Shown piece after piece: positions 34,684 to 46,088 of a DNA stretch of 64,000 nt. Under the pieces are notes generated by a model that saw nothing but the letters and a program-made list of their open reading frames with translations, made no database searches and was not told the DNA's origin. A program made the position numbers and the translations under genes. The stretch is taken from contig OX352764.1 in NCBI GenBank assembly GCA_947095585.1, positions 4,573,001-4,637,000 on the forward strand, given 5' to 3'. Each line of letters opens with the position of its first letter. Positions within the stretch are counted from its first letter, which is position 1. The DNA comes from Nephrocerus scutellatus. Lineage: Eukaryota; Arthropoda; Insecta; Diptera; Pipunculidae.

Positions 34684-36050
34684 GTTTAAAAACTTATGAC
34701 TCCATCTCTATTTATGGATTCTTAGGCCGCCAATGACTGCTTTCGAATTTCAATTCTGATTTTAAAGGCAGGGTCTTCAGTTTTAGGCCGCCCTTAACCG
34801 GCATCTAATTTTGGCTCCGGTTTTGACGGCGCGGCTTTCGCTCTTTGTCCGCCAATGACTGTTATTGAATTTCAGTTCTAGTTTTTAAGGCAGAGCTTTA
34901 GGTGTAGGCCGTCCATAACTGTTGTCGAGTTTCAACTCTGGTTTTGAATGTGGGGTTTTCAGTTTTAGGCCGCCAGTGACTGATATTGAATTTCAGTTCT
35001 GGTTTTGAAGGCGTGGTTTAGAGTCTTAGCCCGCTAAAAATTTGTTTTCGAATTTAAGCTCTGGTTTTGAAGGCACGGTATTCAGTTTTAGGCCATCTAT
35101 GACTTGTATCAAAATTGGGCCCCGGTTTTGACAGCAGTGTTTTTAGTTTAAGGCCACCAATGACTGGTATTGAATTTCAGTTCTGAATTTCAAGTTGGTG
35201 TTTTCAGGCTTAAGCCTCCAATTACGGTATCGATTTTTGGCTCTCGTTTTGAAGGCAAGGTTATCAGTCTTAGGCCGTCTATGACTTGTATCAAATTTTG
35301 GCTCCGATTTTGACCGCAGAGTTTTTAGTTTTAGACCGCCAATGACTGGTATCGAATTTCAGTTCTGAATTTCAAGGCGAGGTTTTCAGGGTTTACCCCT
35401 CCAATGACTGGTAACGACTTTTGGATCTAGTTTTGAAGGCAATGTTTTCAGTTTTAGGCCGTCTATGACTTATATGAAATTTTAATCGCAGAGTTTTTAG
35501 TTTTAGGCCGCCAATGACTGGTATCGAATTTTGGCTCAGGTTTTGAAGGCTTGGTTTCAGTTTTTGGCCGCCAATGACTGATATTGATTTTCAGTTCTAG
35601 ATTTGAAGGCGGAGTTTTTAGGTTTAGGCCACCAATTGGTGGTGTCGAATTTCAGCTCTGGTTTTAAAGGCGGGGTTCTCAGTTTTAGGCCGCCAATGAC
35701 TCGTTTCGAATTTCAACTCTGATTTTGAAGTCAGGGTTTTCACTTTGAGGCCGCCAATGACTGGTAGCACATTTCAGCTCTAATTTTGTAGGCAGGGTTG
35801 TCAGTTTTAATCCGCCAATGATTGGTTTCGAATTAAAGCTGTGTTATTTCAGGTAAAGGTTTAGGTTTAGGCCGCCAATGACTTGTTTCGAATTAAACTC
35901 TGATTTTGAAGGCAGGGTTTTCAGTTTGAGGCCGCCAATGACTTGTTTCGAATTTCAACTCTGATTTTGAAGGCAGGTTTTTCAGTTTTAATCCACCAAT
36001 TGACTGGTTTTGAATTTTAGCTTTGATTTTGACGGCTCGTCGCAATTTTT
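34684..36050. repeat. ~62-bp degenerate tandem array, about 22 units
   Basis: The consensus unit contains TTTAGGCCGCCAATGACTGG, TATCGAATTTCAG and CTCTGGTTTTGAAGGC. GGCCGCCAATGACT-type landmarks recur about every 60-62 bp from 34726 to 35990. The period is not a multiple of three, so the minus-strand frame at 35893-36129 (repeating Leu/Lys-rich peptides) is a by-product. Units differ by 10-25%, so this is an old array. Confidence 0.93.
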
Positions 36051-38264
36051 GTTTCGTGTGGCCACGGGCGCTCACCATTCGTCCACTCCCATTCGCAATT
36101 TTCCAAGAATTTTCTAGATGGCACCACACCGAGGAGATGGGAGTAAAGGGCTTACTAACAGAGCAGCTAGATTTTCAGTTACAGTGGCTTTTTCTCGTTA
36201 TTTAGCGAACCAATCAGCTGGTCATGCGAGGCATTGTTGGTCGTTTACCATCTGAAAAATCGATTCGAGTCTTTTGAAAAAAAAAATACACTCTTCCAAT
36301 CAGTAGCTTCGGCATTTAGCGTAAAAAAGTTAAAATTGGGAGTCCAGAATTATGACAAAATAAAAACCAGTAGACAGTGGGAGTATACAATACTGGGCAC
36401 TTTCAAATAACTTTAAAATGTGCCTTCTTGATGGGTCTACTTACTGGTTCTGAGTCCCAAGATTACACAATTACTAGATGATGAATCTAACTGATTATGT
36501 CTCAGTCTCTACCACCACCTTATAGTAGGACAATTGTTGGATCCCCTGTACTCATGTAGGCTATTATTAGGTGTATATAAATATACCCCGGGAGGCATGG
36601 ACCTGACCCCGTTTGTAGAGACAAATATGATGATGATAACTATAACCAACCGAATCCAAATCGATTTGTGGAAGAACAAGCTTCTTAAATTTCAACATCT
36701 CCAGTAAGATTAGAAAATGTATACGTCCTCCACCAACTCCTACCCTCTCCTACCGCAAATAGGTGTTCGTAATGTTTCTCTTTCACATTCCGAAACTTGA
36801 AAAATGTCAACTACTCACACTTTTCAAAGGCAGACAAAAAATCTTCCTCACAATCGCAAGACATCAATCTACGCTAAAGCACACAAAGCAAAGTCCCATG
36901 TTGTTCGTCAAAAACATATTTTGTCCAATTGTGAGTTGGAAAAAAATTTATTTTTACAAAGAACAGCAAACATCGATACACTAACACACGCTCATACAAT
37001 CCCCATTAAGTTGACACATTTGTGATAAGGGTTCATCGACGGAGTTCATCTGAGATTCGAAATCCCTCCGCATAGCTGCTCCCCATGCAACTGTAAACTT
37101 AATAATTGCCGTGCTCATTATTCTCTAGTGGTTCGTCTTCTTCTTTTTCTTCTTTTCCTCAGTGGACAATATATGAGTCTTCTTACGGTCGCGCTCGATC
37201 GCTTACGCTCCTCCCTACTGATGGTAAACTCCGCTATTTGACGAACGTTTTATCTCTGTGGGTCAAGATAAGATTACAGCGGCGGCGGACAAAAACGCTG
37301 TGTGTTCGCATGTGTGTGTGCGGTGTTATTTCGAAAGAAGTATATCAAGCAGAAGATCATCAACCATATAGCCACTTTAAATTGAAATGAAATTGTTTGC
37401 CCTCAATCGCTATTCAAATTCAGCTGAAACGACGGAGGCCTACTCGAGCGTTGTACTCGTGCGTTTGAAAGTAAATGTTGAGACACAAAATGATGTACCA
37501 CAGGGTATGCCATTTAATACCCAATAGAAGTGAAGAAATCATTTCATCTGACATAATGTGATGATGAGATATTTTTCTACTACTAATGGGCCGTAACGGG
37601 CTTAGATTATAATTCCAACCAAATCTGTAGAGCTGAAAATAATTGATGGAACTTCTTTGAAGAGATTAAACTTTTAAATCCTGAAAATGGAACTACAAAA
37701 CAGTTATGCGATGGATAGTATTAAGTTCCCCTAATTCGACTGATCGCACAGGTTCGAAAAGTGTTCAAATTACCCTGCTGATGTGCACGGCACAGTACTT
37801 GATCGTTCAAACGGACAGACGGAAAGACAGACAGATGATTTCGTTTGCGGTTGACATTGCATGGATGGCAATGCGCTAAAAGTTATCTCATCCTCGAACT
37901 ATTGGTATTGTCATTTGGCTTAGATGTTATGACTTATGACAGAATGCTTAAGATTATTCAAGATATGGCTGTTTAATTGTTGTTCCCCAGTGTGTTAGTG
38001 GAACGAATCTGCGTTAATACGCAATTAAAATCCTTGGCACAGATTCTTTAAAGGTAGTCTTAGAAGCAGTCTGTTGGTGGATCATTCAATTAAGATTTTT
38101 TTTTTAAATTAGTCATTTAGAGTGTATCAGGATGAGCACCTACTTTTCTTTCCATGATAATGGAAACGCTTATCAATTATCTGCTACCTAAATGTCTTGG
38201 AACTCACGTAATCCTTTGTGACCGCAAGTACGTGAACTACGTTCATTTCACCGAACAGTGGAAG
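36051..38264. other. Mostly unique non-coding sequence
   Basis: Carries the RTE tail remnant at 36600-36640, listed separately. Frames in 36760-37390 have no recognisable domain. Short runs of GACAGACGG near 37810-37830. No exon supported. Confidence 0.5.
36600..36640 (+). mobile_element. RTE-like LINE (family R) 3' tail remnant
   Basis: GTTTGTAGAGACAAATATGA followed by TGATGATAA matches the 3' end of the element at 58790-59507 (GTTGTAGAGCCAAATATGATG). About 40 bp remain, so this is an extremely 5'-truncated insertion or a decayed end. Confidence 0.6.
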
Positions 38265-38350
38265 ATTTTGATGAAAAGTGGTTGCACTCGATATTTCTAA
38301 GGCATTTAACAAAGTTTGGCATCAAGCTCATTTGTCCAAAATGCGAGCTT
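38265..38350 (+). pseudogene. CR1/jockey-like LINE fragment: RT motif A
   Basis: GTTGCACTCGATATTTCTAA begins a segment translating VALDISKAFNKVWHQAHLSK, RT motif A of the family at 47550 (there ALDIFKAFDRV). It is cut off after MRAYGV, where a GTCTTGAGGG array begins. Confidence 0.75.
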
Positions 38351-38760
38351 ATGGAGTGTGTCTGCCTTATGGGGGTTTTGAGTATCTTGAGTAGGGTCTT
38401 GAGGGAATTTCAAGGTGGTTCTTGAGGGCGTCTTGAGAGGGTCTTGAAGGCCGTATTTAGTGTATCCTGTGGGGATCATGAGTCTGTAGTCTTGTGGGGG
38501 TTTTGAGTGAATCTTGAGGATCTTGAATGGAATCTTAAGGGGTTTTAAAGATGTTTGTTTTGGTTTTAATGATGACTTGAGTGTGTTTTGAGAAGATCTC
38601 GTGAGCATTATTAAGGGGGTCTTGAGGAAGTCTTAAGTAAGGTATTGCGAAGGTCTTGAGGTCGTCCTGAGGGGGTCTTGTGGTGGTCTTGAAGGGGTTT
38701 TGAGGGCGTCTTGAGAGGATCTTGGGAGAGTTTAGAGAGCGTCTTCAGGAAGTTCACTAT
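38350..38760. repeat. GAGGGTCTTGAG degenerate array (inverted relative of 31620-32105)
   Basis: Units such as GGGTCTTGAGG, GGCGTCTTGAGAG and GGTGGTCTTGAAGG repeat every 12-20 bp. It is the reverse complement of the motif filling 31620-32105. Confidence 0.85.
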
Positions 38761-39340
38761 CAGAATTATTTTGCACGATATCATATTACTTATGCTATAT
38801 GAACATATCAATTCTCGTGAGTCCCACCACTCACATATCTTTTTCAAAATCAACCCGAATTTATTCAAACTTTGCATGCATGTCTACTCGTATCTTCGAT
38901 TGAATTAATATTATAATATTGATTTAAATTTTTTAGTTAAATTTTTAGTTTTTATTGGTTGTGTTTCAAATTCCCTATATTAACTTCGCATCGTCATGGT
39001 TCGTTCGTTCGGTGGTGGAATCTTGCGATACATTTTTGACCCACTTCCCAAAGTCCGATTGTATTGAAACTTTGCACACATGTGTATTTCCGGTGACAAC
39101 ACTTTTTATTTAAATTTGGTTTTTATCTTGCCCCGGGGTCGGGGTCAGCTTCCATAAAAAAAAAATTTTAAGTAATGCCATATAGCCATATAATGAATGA
39201 GCCATACTATAATGACTCTGCGCTGTGTGCAACGCTGCTTTACACAGAGCACGCAGTGCTTCGCATGTTTTTTTAAAGTTTCTGGCTGGCGGACTTGCAC
39301 ACCAAATCCTGTGATCAATTCTTACCCCACTTCCTAAGGA
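38761..39340 (-). repeat. Dispersed repeat X (copy 2)
   Basis: 38990-39290 aligns, reverse-complemented, with 23100-23460: GTGGAATCTTGCGATA, CCCACTTCCCAAAG, CTTTGCACACATGTGT, ACTATAATGACTCTGCGC and GCTGCTTTACACAG-type landmarks. CAACCCGAATTTATTC at 38850 is a further diverged piece. There is no coding capacity. Confidence 0.6.
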
Positions 39341-39800
39341 TTTTCTGCAAATTTTAAACACCTGTGTAACTCTGACGCACAAAACCTTTTGTAACATTTT
39401 TGGAGTGATCGGGCCCTAAGGCACCGAGGGGTGTCCATATAATCGAAAAATTAACCCAATTTTCTTGAAATTTTTATCACCTGTGTATCTCCGATGTACG
39501 AAACTTTTTGTAACATTTTTGGAGTGATCGGTCCCTGTGGCCTGAGTGGTGTTCATATAAATTTTTGAAAAATTAACCCAATTTTCTTCAAATTTTAAAC
39601 ACCTGTCTGTCTCCGTTGGACGAATCTTTTTGTATAATTTTTAGAATGATCAGGCCCTGAGGCCCGAGTGTTCATATAAATTTTTGAAAAATTAGCCCAC
39701 TCTTCTTCAAATTTTAAACATCTGGGTATCTCCGATGGGCAAAATTTTTTGTAAAATGTTTGTCCCCGGTCTCCGAAATTTTTTTTTAAAAAGTAACCCG
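39340..39800. repeat. ~120-bp degenerate tandem array, about four units
   Basis: Units contain AATTTTAAACACCTGTGTA, TTTTTGTAACATTTTTGGAG, TGATCGGGCCCT and AAAAATTAACCCAATTTTC. CACCTGTGTA-type landmarks occur near 39359, 39478, 39599 and 39718. A single related piece is near 42570-42625. Typical of the internal repeats of non-autonomous fly elements. Confidence 0.8.
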
Positions 39801-40447
39801 ATTTAAACTTTGCACACATTTGCAGTTTACACTTAAAATTTTAATGTTTATGGGTTGTTGTTTTTTTTTAAATTTTCAACGTCTATACAATCCATCCGTT
39901 CCCTGCTCATTAATTTACCCTCAAACTGCGGACGAACAGTTAAGTTGAGAGATTCCTTCGAACAACCGAACAACACGTATGTGGATGTGGAACGCTTTGC
40001 CAAGATCCGTTTTTCCACATCTCTACGACCGCAGGCATTAAAAACACAAGCTCTCCTCATTTACCTTTACACTGGTGCTGTACCAAGCAAATAGCCTAAC
40101 ATCATAGGGTGCAAGACCCTTTTCGCGTGCACAAATTATAAAAAAAAATACAAAGCTCCCTCTTTGTGCTTCTCCTCGATGATTGATTGCTGCCTGTCAC
40201 GTTGCGTTTTGTGTTTCAACGTCCACTGATTGCTCCAAATCCGATGTCCAACGTACCTACGCTATATGCATATATGTTAGCTTCCATTGTAATGCGTCCA
40301 ACTTTTGTGTGCCCGTCTATCTATTTATGGCCAACAACTTTGTAATTTGGTAAAAACCAATGAATCATCGAATTTCTTGTTCCATCTAAAAATTCTAACA
40401 ATTGCAGCAATAATTGCTTTGCGAAGAAGGAAGGAAGCTTTGAGTTA

Positions 40448-40520
<73 letters not shown>

Positions 40521-41604
40521 GCTGGTGCCGCTGCTGTAAATATTGTTCTCAACGAAGCGAAAAAACCCAATTGGCCATTTGGTTGATATAATAACGCAAT
40601 TGCAAACCAGAACCACCTCGAGCACCTGAACCACCAGCCAGCCGATTGTCTAAAAAAACTTTGTTTCCTCTTTGCGTTCGTCTGACGTCGTCTTCCATTT
40701 GTTTCCGGCAGCTGATGCTTAAATGGTACTGCTACTGATGCGGAGAACTCAGCTCGTCCAAGAGTACTTATTGGCGGAGGCGCAACATCAGCGGCTGTTA
40801 TTTTGTTGTTTGCACTTCAGTTCCTCATAGAGAGCTGCTCGGTTTGTCACATCGCATTGTTGTTGGCATTCAACAGAGTCGTTCTTTTCTTCTTCTTCGT
40901 CGTCTTCTTTTTTCTTTGCCGAGGAATACAAATGAACTGCTGCGTAGCGTAAGGTATGTAGGAGGAAGAGGAGTGTGTTTTGTGTCTGTGTGTGTGTGTG
41001 CTATAGATTAGCAATTATTTATTATTTGTTGTTGCTGTATTTTTGTATCTTTTTCTTTTTCGGCGGCCGAATAGCCAAACAACAATAACACAAACGAGAT
41101 ACTTTTGCGTCTGAGTTTTACCTTCGATTCGCGCAGTTTTTGGCCATTTGGCGACCTTGAGCAATTATTGTCGCAGTCGTCGTCGTCGTCGATTGCCGCC
41201 TCATGGTTTGCTTTAATTTGGATTTTGAATTTTGGCTTTTTGGGTTTTCGGGAAGGAACGTGCTTGGACTGACATACATACGAGTACTCGTAGATTTTTT
41301 TTTTAAAAAACAAATCGTTCACCGGAATCTACTTCACGATGCAATGGAATCCCCCCACATTGTTTTTTAGCGACTTTTGCAATTTTTTTTAATTGCGACG
41401 ACGAAGACGGGGATTTCTTTTCTGATAAATTTCCACACCTACCTTATTGCAGTGGCAGGTATGCCAACAACAAATTTTTGTTTGTCTTATTTTACCCATT
41501 AACGCCGACTTTTGATCTAGCGAAGTGCAAAATCTTAAGAAACCGATGAGGATAAATAACAGCAGTGGTCCTTGAACGCGGACAGGTCGCACGCCCGATC
41601 CACT
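39801..41604. other. Unique non-coding sequence with GTT microsatellite
   Basis: The 79-codon plus-strand frame 39855-40094 (with NNTYVDVERFAKIRFSTS near 39975-40030) is less repetitive than its surroundings, but I recognise no family. The rest is AT-rich with trinucleotide runs and a TG run near 40980-41000. Confidence 0.5.
40446..40522. repeat. (GTT)n microsatellite, about 24 repeats
   Basis: Nearly perfect TTG/GTT trinucleotide tract of about 75 bp, followed by CTGGTGCCGCTGCTG. It explains the Val-run and Asn-run frames on the two strands. Long opa-type tracts are common in fly introns. Confidence 0.97.
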
Positions 41605-42055
41605 TCGATATCAGTTCTCTGCCTCATGGGTCATAGACCAGCTTGATAATAACGTCATCTTATCAGACGAAGTGCATTTCCATCTCGGGGGCTATGTATC
41701 TAACTGAAGCAGAACTGCCAGATTTGGTGTTTGGAACAGCCACACGTAATCGTAGAATTCACCAAGAGCGACAGTTTTGTTTGTATTTTGGAGTGGTTGC
41801 ACAATTTTCTTCGAAAACGCTGCTAGAAACGCCCCTACCGTCAATGGAGACCCTTTAACGGCCAGCTGACCAACTTTTTATGGCCTTAAAAGTGACTTAA
41901 CAAGATTCACATGCCCAACAAGCCGACTGACAATCGATCTCGTCCGCGCCAAATTTGGCAACCGAATAATCAGCCGCTTTGGAGATGTCAATTGGCCTGC
42001 GCGGAGCCGATGGACTTTTTTCTATGGGGTGCCGATAAGGATAGATGAGCAATTG
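41605..42055 (+). pseudogene. Tc1/mariner transposase relic, catalytic region
   Basis: Plus strand with frame shifts: NVILSDEVHFHLGGYVSN near 41648-41702 (first catalytic Asp in SDE), ARFGVWNS-like near 41718, VTVNGDP-like near 41838, RLTIDLVRAKFGNRIISRFG near 41925-41985, then DVNWPARSRWTFFYGVP near 41985-42030 (usually DVNWPPRSCDLTPLDFFLWG; the third acidic residue region is damaged). It stops after this motif, where a CATGTT-rich array begins. Confidence 0.8.
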
Positions 42056-42440
42056 CACGTCACACATTGCAAGTTGCATGTTACATGCTTCATGTTTCGT
42101 GTTTTATGTTTCATTTTTGATGTTTCATGTTTTGTGTTTCATGTTTCATATATGTTGAACGTTGCATGTTGCATATTGCCTGATGTATAGTGCATGTTGT
42201 GCATTAGATGTAACATGTACATACCACGTAGCATGTTGCAAGTTCGGTGTTGGATATTACATGCTGCATCTAACATGTTTCATGGTGCATATTGCTTGTT
42301 GTATAGTTGTGTTGTAAATTGCATGTAATATGTATCACGTTGCACATTGCATGTTGCAAGTTCGGTGTTGGATATTACATGCTGCATGTTGTATCATATT
42401 GTGTGTCACACGCTTTCATGTTGCATGTTGCTTAATGCAT
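42056..42440. repeat. TTGCATGTT / CATGTTTCATG degenerate array
   Basis: About 0.4 kb of 7-12 bp motifs (TTGCATGTT, TTTCATGTTT, ACATGCTGCAT). A longer internal duplication, GCAAGTTCGGTGTTGG with ATATTACATGCTG, is seen near 42238 and 42356. It starts where the mariner relic stops. Confidence 0.85.
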
Positions 42441-43619
42441 TATGACTTAAACAATAATGTATACATAAATATTTGCTATGTTATAGTATGGATTCTACAC
42501 CAGTATCCCCTCAGGGTCGCTATAGATTCGACACTAAAATCGGACATGTAATATGGGCCCCCCCCTTTTCACTAGGTGCTCCCATATATTTTTTTAAAAA
42601 ATTAACCCGATTTTATTCAAATTTGTGCAAATTCTTCAGTAAACAATTTTAATTGGTTGGTTTGGTTTGGTTGATTTTTAAAACTCCATTTTAAGCTTTT
42701 TATGAAGCCTGCACTTTGCTGTTGTCGAGATCTGAAAGGCTGTCCATTTCGTGTTTACCCAGATGTTTGTGTCTTCAGTCTTCAATGAAGAACAGGAGAT
42801 GAGAACGCGAACTACGGTCTTCTCCTACTAGTTCCACAGACATTAAAAGTCAATAAATTCCAGACCCAGCCTTCTGGTATGTTCCCAAAAGGGTAGTGTC
42901 CTTATAAGTTTCCCTACGATCGCTCTCAACTCTCGTCTTTGCAGTGAAATTAACACCTCGAGTCCAGTTTTTGCTAAATATGTTTTTTGGGTCTTCCGCC
43001 TTTTTTCCTAGACGCAAATTTAAGCCGGGGCTTGGACTACTTGTGGAAAATTGGAATGTTCGAAAAATACCAAACAAAAGAAGTGAGGATAGAGTAGTAA
43101 GTGGTGAGTTCTTTGGGTAGCCATTGGTATCATTTTACCCGCGTTTGTAATAAAGACCCCTTTCGACTACCGCTCATTTCCTATCAGCTTTAAACACCAT
43201 ATGAAAGTTACCTCCAGCCAGTGAAGAATAATCTTCGATTTGTTTTGGATATCCGCTAGTATGACCCGGTCTGGGCCGGCTGTGGAGCTTAAAGCCTCTT
43301 AGCGTTCACTGGATCCGTTTTTTATTTACGAGGTCTATCGTGGGATTCCGAATGATTATCAATATCACTTGAGTCCACCCTCATTTAGTCGAGTCAAGTC
43401 TGAAAAGTGAGTCTGAATGAGAAGATCCAATCATTATTCACTTAAAAGAAGGTGAACAATCCGTTTAGATCAACTAACTGGGAATGAAATGATATTTTTA
43501 GAGGAAATCTTCCTCAGGTGAGAAGTCTCTGATTTTGCTTTTATTTTATCACAGAAGAGTCTCCAAGAGTTTCCTCTTTGCCCTCGTCAGTTCTTTGATG
43601 TTCTTTTTCGGATTTATGT
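42441..43619. other. Non-coding sequence, possibly decayed transposon
   Basis: Minus-strand pieces around 42840-43290 look coding-like across stops, but no motif fixes a family; a decayed LINE is possible. Nothing else recognised. Confidence 0.4.
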
Positions 43620-43621
43620 TA

Positions 43622-43997
43622 TTCGGGTGTTTTTTCTGCTTCGATAGAACTTACGAAATGGTTAACTGTCCAACGAGCTATCATACTACGCTCACTTTCT
43701 GACATTTGTTATTAGGGTACTCTGGCAAATCATCATAGATAGACTCACGTTTGAACAACGCTTCTATATAACCAAATTTAGTTTGAAAGAAAATCAATCG
43801 TCGATTCGCGAAACTTATGGACGTCCAGACTGCACTTCGTTAAGAACAGTCGCGGTGGCCAGGAATGACTAAAATGATTTTCAAATAATAATGCCATGTA
43901 TTGATCTTTCATATTAATAAAATAATTTGATTAAAATTGAATTTGTTGCGTTATTTTTTACAATTTCGAGTTCTATCGGACTTAAAAGAACACTTAT
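43622..43997 (+). mobile_element. Mariner-like deletion derivative (376 bp) with TA target duplication
   Basis: Flanked by TA at 43620-43621 and 43998-43999. The left end TTCGGGTGTTTTTTCTGC then GATAGAACT is matched in inverted form by AGTTCTATCGGACTTAAAAG then AACACTTAT at the right. Inside, the first ~120 bp matches 27513-27640; the last ~150 bp (AATGCCATGTATTGATC onward) matches the 3' tail at 30130-30247, including remnants of the transposase C-terminus near 43800-43865. Most of the transposase gene is therefore deleted: a MITE-like non-autonomous copy of the same mariner. Confidence 0.87.
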
Positions 43998-45958
43998 TAT
44001 AATGCGGTTGTACTACTTACAAGTTAGATACATGGTTGTTCTTTTAGGAGACCCAGTCGTGAGTCTTATGCATGCTACTGTTCCACAAAAATCTAAATAC
44101 CCTCTCTTAACCGATGTTTGATTTGAAATCGAATGCCTACGCTTAAGACAACAGCAAGGGCAGAAGAATAATTGATGGTTTTCTTCTTCTCCTTGTCTTG
44201 TTATTCGTTTTCTTCTTCTTCTCACAGCTTGTTCTTCTTCCCGCTCAATTGATTAATATTTAGGTTAATGGATACAAAATCCAAGGCGCGTTACCATGTA
44301 CGTGAAACGAATGCGGGCGAGCGAGCGTTCGAGCGACCCAACGCCAACTTTGCTGCACCACAATCTGCAATTGTATTTCTTTGGATGGTGAATGGGTAAG
44401 GAAGGGGGACAGTACCCCACCATCTTCATTTAGTTCGCCGCTTAAGAGGGTATGTACTCGTATATATACATTTGTATCTTTCTATCGCTATGGCAATGGT
44501 GGTGCTTCGTTAGCCCAAATGCCAGCCAGCAGGAGAACAATCTGCTTTAGAAGTAGCCTACAAACGTCTTCTTCTTGGTCCGTTTGCCCGTCGGTGTATA
44601 AGTTTTCTTATCTTCTCCCGAACCACCTCCCTTCTCTACTCATCATCATCTTGTTAATTTCTAAGTTCTGTATGCAGACCGCACACATACACTCACACAC
44701 AACATGCCATAAGGCACAATCTTCAACGATCCAATTTTCTTTCTAGTTCTGATTCTAAAACAGAATCCATCACAGAAGATGCAACCAAGATGTTGCCTCC
44801 TCTCCTTCCACCCCCAAAATGTACCAAAGAGTGACAGAGTCACAGTCAACGCCAATGCAATTGAAAGTAATGGTGGAGATTGGTTCTTTTTTTTTCTCTG
44901 CTGTTGCATGCCTACGCCAGTATCTAGAACCAAACCATGCCTTGCATTTCGGAAAATGAACATCAACTATGAGACAGATAGATGATACCATCTCGAAAAT
45001 AGTATCTCCGCACTGCACTGATTTTTTGTTTTCTGGAACCATAGCATGTCATGCATTTCGAAAAATGAACATCAGCGATGAGATACTTTCTCAAAAAAAG
45101 TATCTTCGCACTGCAATGACTTCTGTTTTCTTTGTTTAATAGTGGTTTTGGATGGGGGATGGTATTGTGCAACACTGCCCTGCCTACCACCTAACTATTC
45201 CAAAACCTAACTACCTCGTACACCCCACCCAGCAATCATCGCTGGCGCAATCAACAAGTGCGGAATGGTGACGTTTACCGGCGTATTGTTCGTTCGTTGT
45301 TCACTCAATGACTTGTTCTTATTTCATTTGTCGAGAAATTAACACACAGGGGCTCAAAAACAACAACAAACACTGTGCAGATTGTGTTATTGCGGCGGCG
45401 GCGGAGGCCTCTTGCCAAACAATTCACACATTGCCTCTGATGTGTTGCATAATATTTCGCAAGCAATGTAAGTCATCGATTCCGGAGCGGAGCAGGCACA
45501 CCCACACACACACACACGCACTTACAACTTACATATATGCGCGGAATTCTCGTGTGGAACAATATTGGGCTTTGTGTGTGCTTTCTGATTGCTGGTTGCT
45601 CTGGAAGTTATCGCAACGTAATTCAATTGCGTTGTTGCGTAAGGACCAAATGCCAGATTCACAGATACTAGAGGTGGAATTGTGTGTGGATGGATGTATG
45701 GGCTTTTGTGACTCGACTGGAGATAATCGCGTTTACTGTATCGAAATTCGCTTTTGTTTTAGCGTTCACCGTTTTTTTACTTAACTTCCGCATCCGCAAA
45801 TCCAATCAATTAAATAATCATTTAATCAATCAATCAATCTTAAGATTGAAATATGTATTTCGTGTTGAGTTGGAGTTGAGTTTAATTGTAAGAAAAAAAC
45901 TGATTTTGGAGGATTGAATAAAATCTTGTCCATCAGTAATAGATATAATTTTTTTTGC
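43998..45958. other. Unique non-coding sequence
   Basis: Contains TTCTTCTTC runs (44180-44225), a near-duplicate pair of GAACCATAGCATG/GAACCAAACCATG segments near 44930 and 45035 followed by similar 60-bp stretches, CA repeats near 45500-45525, and the AATCAATC run near 45822-45838. No exon supported. Confidence 0.5.
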
Positions 45959-45959
45959 G

Positions 45960-46088
45960 TAAGTGATTTTCATGTAATGGCAGGTGTGCCACAAGGCAGC
46001 AACCTGGTACCTCTTTTGTTTCTTTTATTTATGAATGATATAAAAAGAAATCTAAAGTCATCTAAAAATCTCTTAATATTCGATTAAT
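45960..46088 (+). pseudogene. LINE fragment: RT motif B
   Basis: Translates GVPQGSNLVPLLFLLFMNDI (about 45984-46043), RT motif B (normally GVPQGSxLGPLLFxLFIND). It is cut off before the YADD box, where the ~120-bp array starts. Related motif-B scraps are at 54600-54680, 56330-56395 and, minus strand, 60740-60880. Confidence 0.75.

Noticed and set aside
40305..40634. Poly-Val / poly-Asn proteins
   Set aside because: Products of the GTT microsatellite read on either strand.
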